The notes below the pieces were generated by a model that searched no databases, was not told where the DNA came from, and saw nothing but the letters and a program-made list of their open reading frames with translations. The position numbers and the translations under genes are program-made. A stretch of 64,000 bases of DNA from Formosa haliotis (GTDB taxonomy: Bacteria; Bacteroidota; Bacteroidia; Flavobacteriales; Flavobacteriaceae), in assembly GCF_001685485.1 (NCBI RefSeq), contig NZ_BDEL01000001.1, positions 2,229,501 through 2,293,500 of the forward strand. The letters run 5' to 3'. Below are positions 62,913 through 64,000 of the stretch, piece after piece; the first letter of the stretch is position 1; each line of letters starts with the position of its first letter.

Positions 62913-63872
62913 TTAAATATCATTTAACAGCTTAGAGATTTCGTCCAGTTTTGGGGTTAAAATCACTTCAATCCTACGGTTTTTGGCACGGCCTTCGGCT
63001 GTCGTATTAGTAGCTATTGGCGCGTATTCACCACGACCAGCAGCGGTTAAATTTTCAGGATTTATACCGTGATTTTCGCGTAAAATAGACACAATGGCTG
63101 TGGCACGTTTGGTAGACAAGTCCCAGTTTCCAGATAATTGTCCGCTGCCCGAATACGGCACATCGTCGGTATGACCTTCTATTAACACGGCAATATCTGG
63201 ATTTTCGGATAAGACAGCGCCTAACTGCTCTACGGCGCGTCTCCCTTCGGCTCCTACAGCCCAGCTTCCCGAACTAAACAGCAACTTGTTTTCCATAGAA
63301 ATATACACCTTGCCATCGCGTTGCTCTACGGTTAGTCCTTTTCCTTCAAAATCGGTTAAGGCTGCCGAAATAGCTTCCTTTAAAGCGTGCATGTGGGCAT
63401 CCTTTTCGGCGATAACACGTTCCAATTCGGCCACACGTTGCGAACGGGCTTCCAGTTCTTTTTTAAGTTCGGCTAAGCGGGTGTTTTCTGCTGCCAAAGC
63501 TTGTTCTTTGGCTTCCAATTGGGCTAACAATTCGCGGTTTTGCTGTACGTTTCTAGCAATCGCATCGGAACTGTTTTTTTCTAATGCATCGTAAGAATTC
63601 TGTAAATTGTCGTGATTGGCTTTTAAAGCCTTATAATCGTTTTCCAGTTTGTTGCGTTGTGCTAAGGTTTCGTCGTATTGTTTTTGAAGCGCGTCCAAAT
63701 CGGTTTCCAACTGCTTTTTAGCAGCTGTCAGCTCTAAATTTTCATCGCTTAACGTTTGATGTTCTTTTTTAAGCGCTTCGTGTCGCGCTTCCAAATCTTT
63801 ATAAATTTTTGGCGACACACAGGCCGTAAGCATGCTAAAAGCTAAAACCGGTAGTATTAATTTGTTTGTCAT
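62913..63872 (-). CDS. OmpA-family lipoprotein with coiled-coil N-terminus
   Basis: A 319-residue exported lipoprotein. The signal peptide ends with the lipobox SMLTAC (Cys about residue 18). About 25-170 form a long coiled coil rich in Glu, Leu, Lys and Ala. The C-terminal OmpA-like peptidoglycan-binding domain (about 190-310) has VLIEGHTDDVPYSG, LSTKRATAIVSIL and KNRRIEVIL. It should anchor the outer membrane to the cell wall. Codon use is more GC-rich than in its surroundings. It is a separate transcript from xth. Confidence 0.92.
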   Translation of the reverse strand: MTNKLILPVLAFSMLTACVSPKIYKDLEARHEALKKEHQTLSDENLELTAAKKQLETDLDALQKQYDETLAQRNKLENDYKALKANHDNLQNSYDALEKNSSDAIARNVQQNRELLAQLEAKEQALAAENTRLAELKKELEARSQRVAELERVIAEKDAHMHALKEAISAALTDFEGKGLTVEQRDGKVYISMENKLLFSSGSWAVGAEGRRAVEQLGAVLSENPDIAVLIEGHTDDVPYSGSGQLSGNWDLSTKRATAIVSILRENHGINPENLTAAGRGEYAPIATNTTAEGRAKNRRIEVILTPKLDEISKLLNDI

Positions 63873-63889
63873 TGTAAAGGTATTAGGGG

Positions 63890-64000
63890 TTATTCAATCT
63901 CTACTAAAATAGGACAATGGTCACTATGCTTAGCTTCTGGTAAAATAACGGCTCGTTTTAATCGATCTTTTAATGGCTCTGTAGCCATACAATAATCTAT
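63890..64000 (-). CDS. xth: Exodeoxyribonuclease III, 3' end
   Basis: Only the last about 36 residues are inside the window; the gene continues past the right edge. They read IDYCMATEPLKDRLKRAVIL and end AKHSDHCPILVEIE, with the SDHCP motif holding the catalytic Asp and His. This is the typical C-terminus of bacterial exonuclease III, a repair AP-endonuclease of the EEP family. Confidence 0.85.
   Translation of the reverse strand: MDYCMATEPLKDRLKRAVILPEAKHSDHCPILVEIE

Overview
The window is a stretch of AT-rich chromosome from a member of the Flavobacteriaceae (Bacteroidota). Supporting evidence: the gliding-motility genes gldD and gldE next to ssb and mutY; ribosomal protein L21 with the long Ala/Lys-rich and helix-hairpin-helix tail seen in this phylum; a 30-residue AURKAIP1/COX24-type basic protein; a TonB-dependent receptor under a TPP riboswitch; DUF4271, DUF4296, DUF4301, DUF3098 and DUF3127 proteins; and promoters of the TTTG/TAnnTTTG type. 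No genus can be assigned from the sequence alone.

Layout. 1-1 kb: 3' part of an M20 dipeptidase gene, then tRNA-Leu(TAG). 1.6-8.3 kb: tyrS, an SDR epimerase, a DUF4296 lipoprotein overlapping dihydroorotase, a dolichol-phosphate-mannose-synthase-like glycosyltransferase, then DUF4271-hemD. 8.3-18.4 kb: pckA, DUF423, a saccharopine dehydrogenase-family gene with an Lrp/AsnC regulator, Cu/Zn superoxide dismutase, a membrane zinc peptidase, ald and leuS. 18.5-22.7 kb: a cell-envelope operon (ftsX, lipoprotein, DUF3098, uppP, truB, TonB-like protein). 22.7-28.9 kb: thioredoxin-like protein, tag, aat, DUF3127, flavin reductase, histidine kinase, HIT, greA and a small lipoprotein. 29-34.9 kb: vitamin uptake (TonB receptor behind a TPP riboswitch, arfB, DUF4301, a NadR-type kinase, PnuC and a thiamine-binding-fold protein). 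35-45 kb: GGGP-synthase family, phosphopantetheinyl transferase, ahcY, two hypotheticals, rpmA/rplU, an M16 protease pair and an EamA transporter. 45-54 kb: HMA/Cys-rich protein, transglutaminase, dienelactone hydrolase, gldD-gldE-ssb-mutY, HU, the 30-residue basic protein and rng. 53.9-58 kb: a HigBA-type toxin-antitoxin pair, an aldo/keto reductase and an eight-heme cytochrome with TPRs. 58.3-62.6 kb: an accessory locus (below). 62.9-64 kb: an OmpA-family lipoprotein and the 3' end of xth.

The most unusual region is 58.3-62.6 kb. A lipoprotein gene with a zincin motif (HEIVH) is followed by an overlapping gene for a secreted protein. A second, incomplete copy of the pair lies downstream: only the last ~59 codons of the zincin gene remain, next to a near-identical partner gene with a different N-terminus. 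Three copies of a ~100-115 bp repeat punctuate the locus. The zincin gene begins with six perfect 7-bp repeats that put the only good start codon out of frame, which suggests phase variation.

The window also carries at least six frame breaks, each explained by one missing base in or beside a short homopolymer: three in leuS, and one each in the superoxide dismutase, the HigB-type toxin and the zincin gene. leuS is essential, so most of these probably reflect consensus error rather than true pseudogenes.
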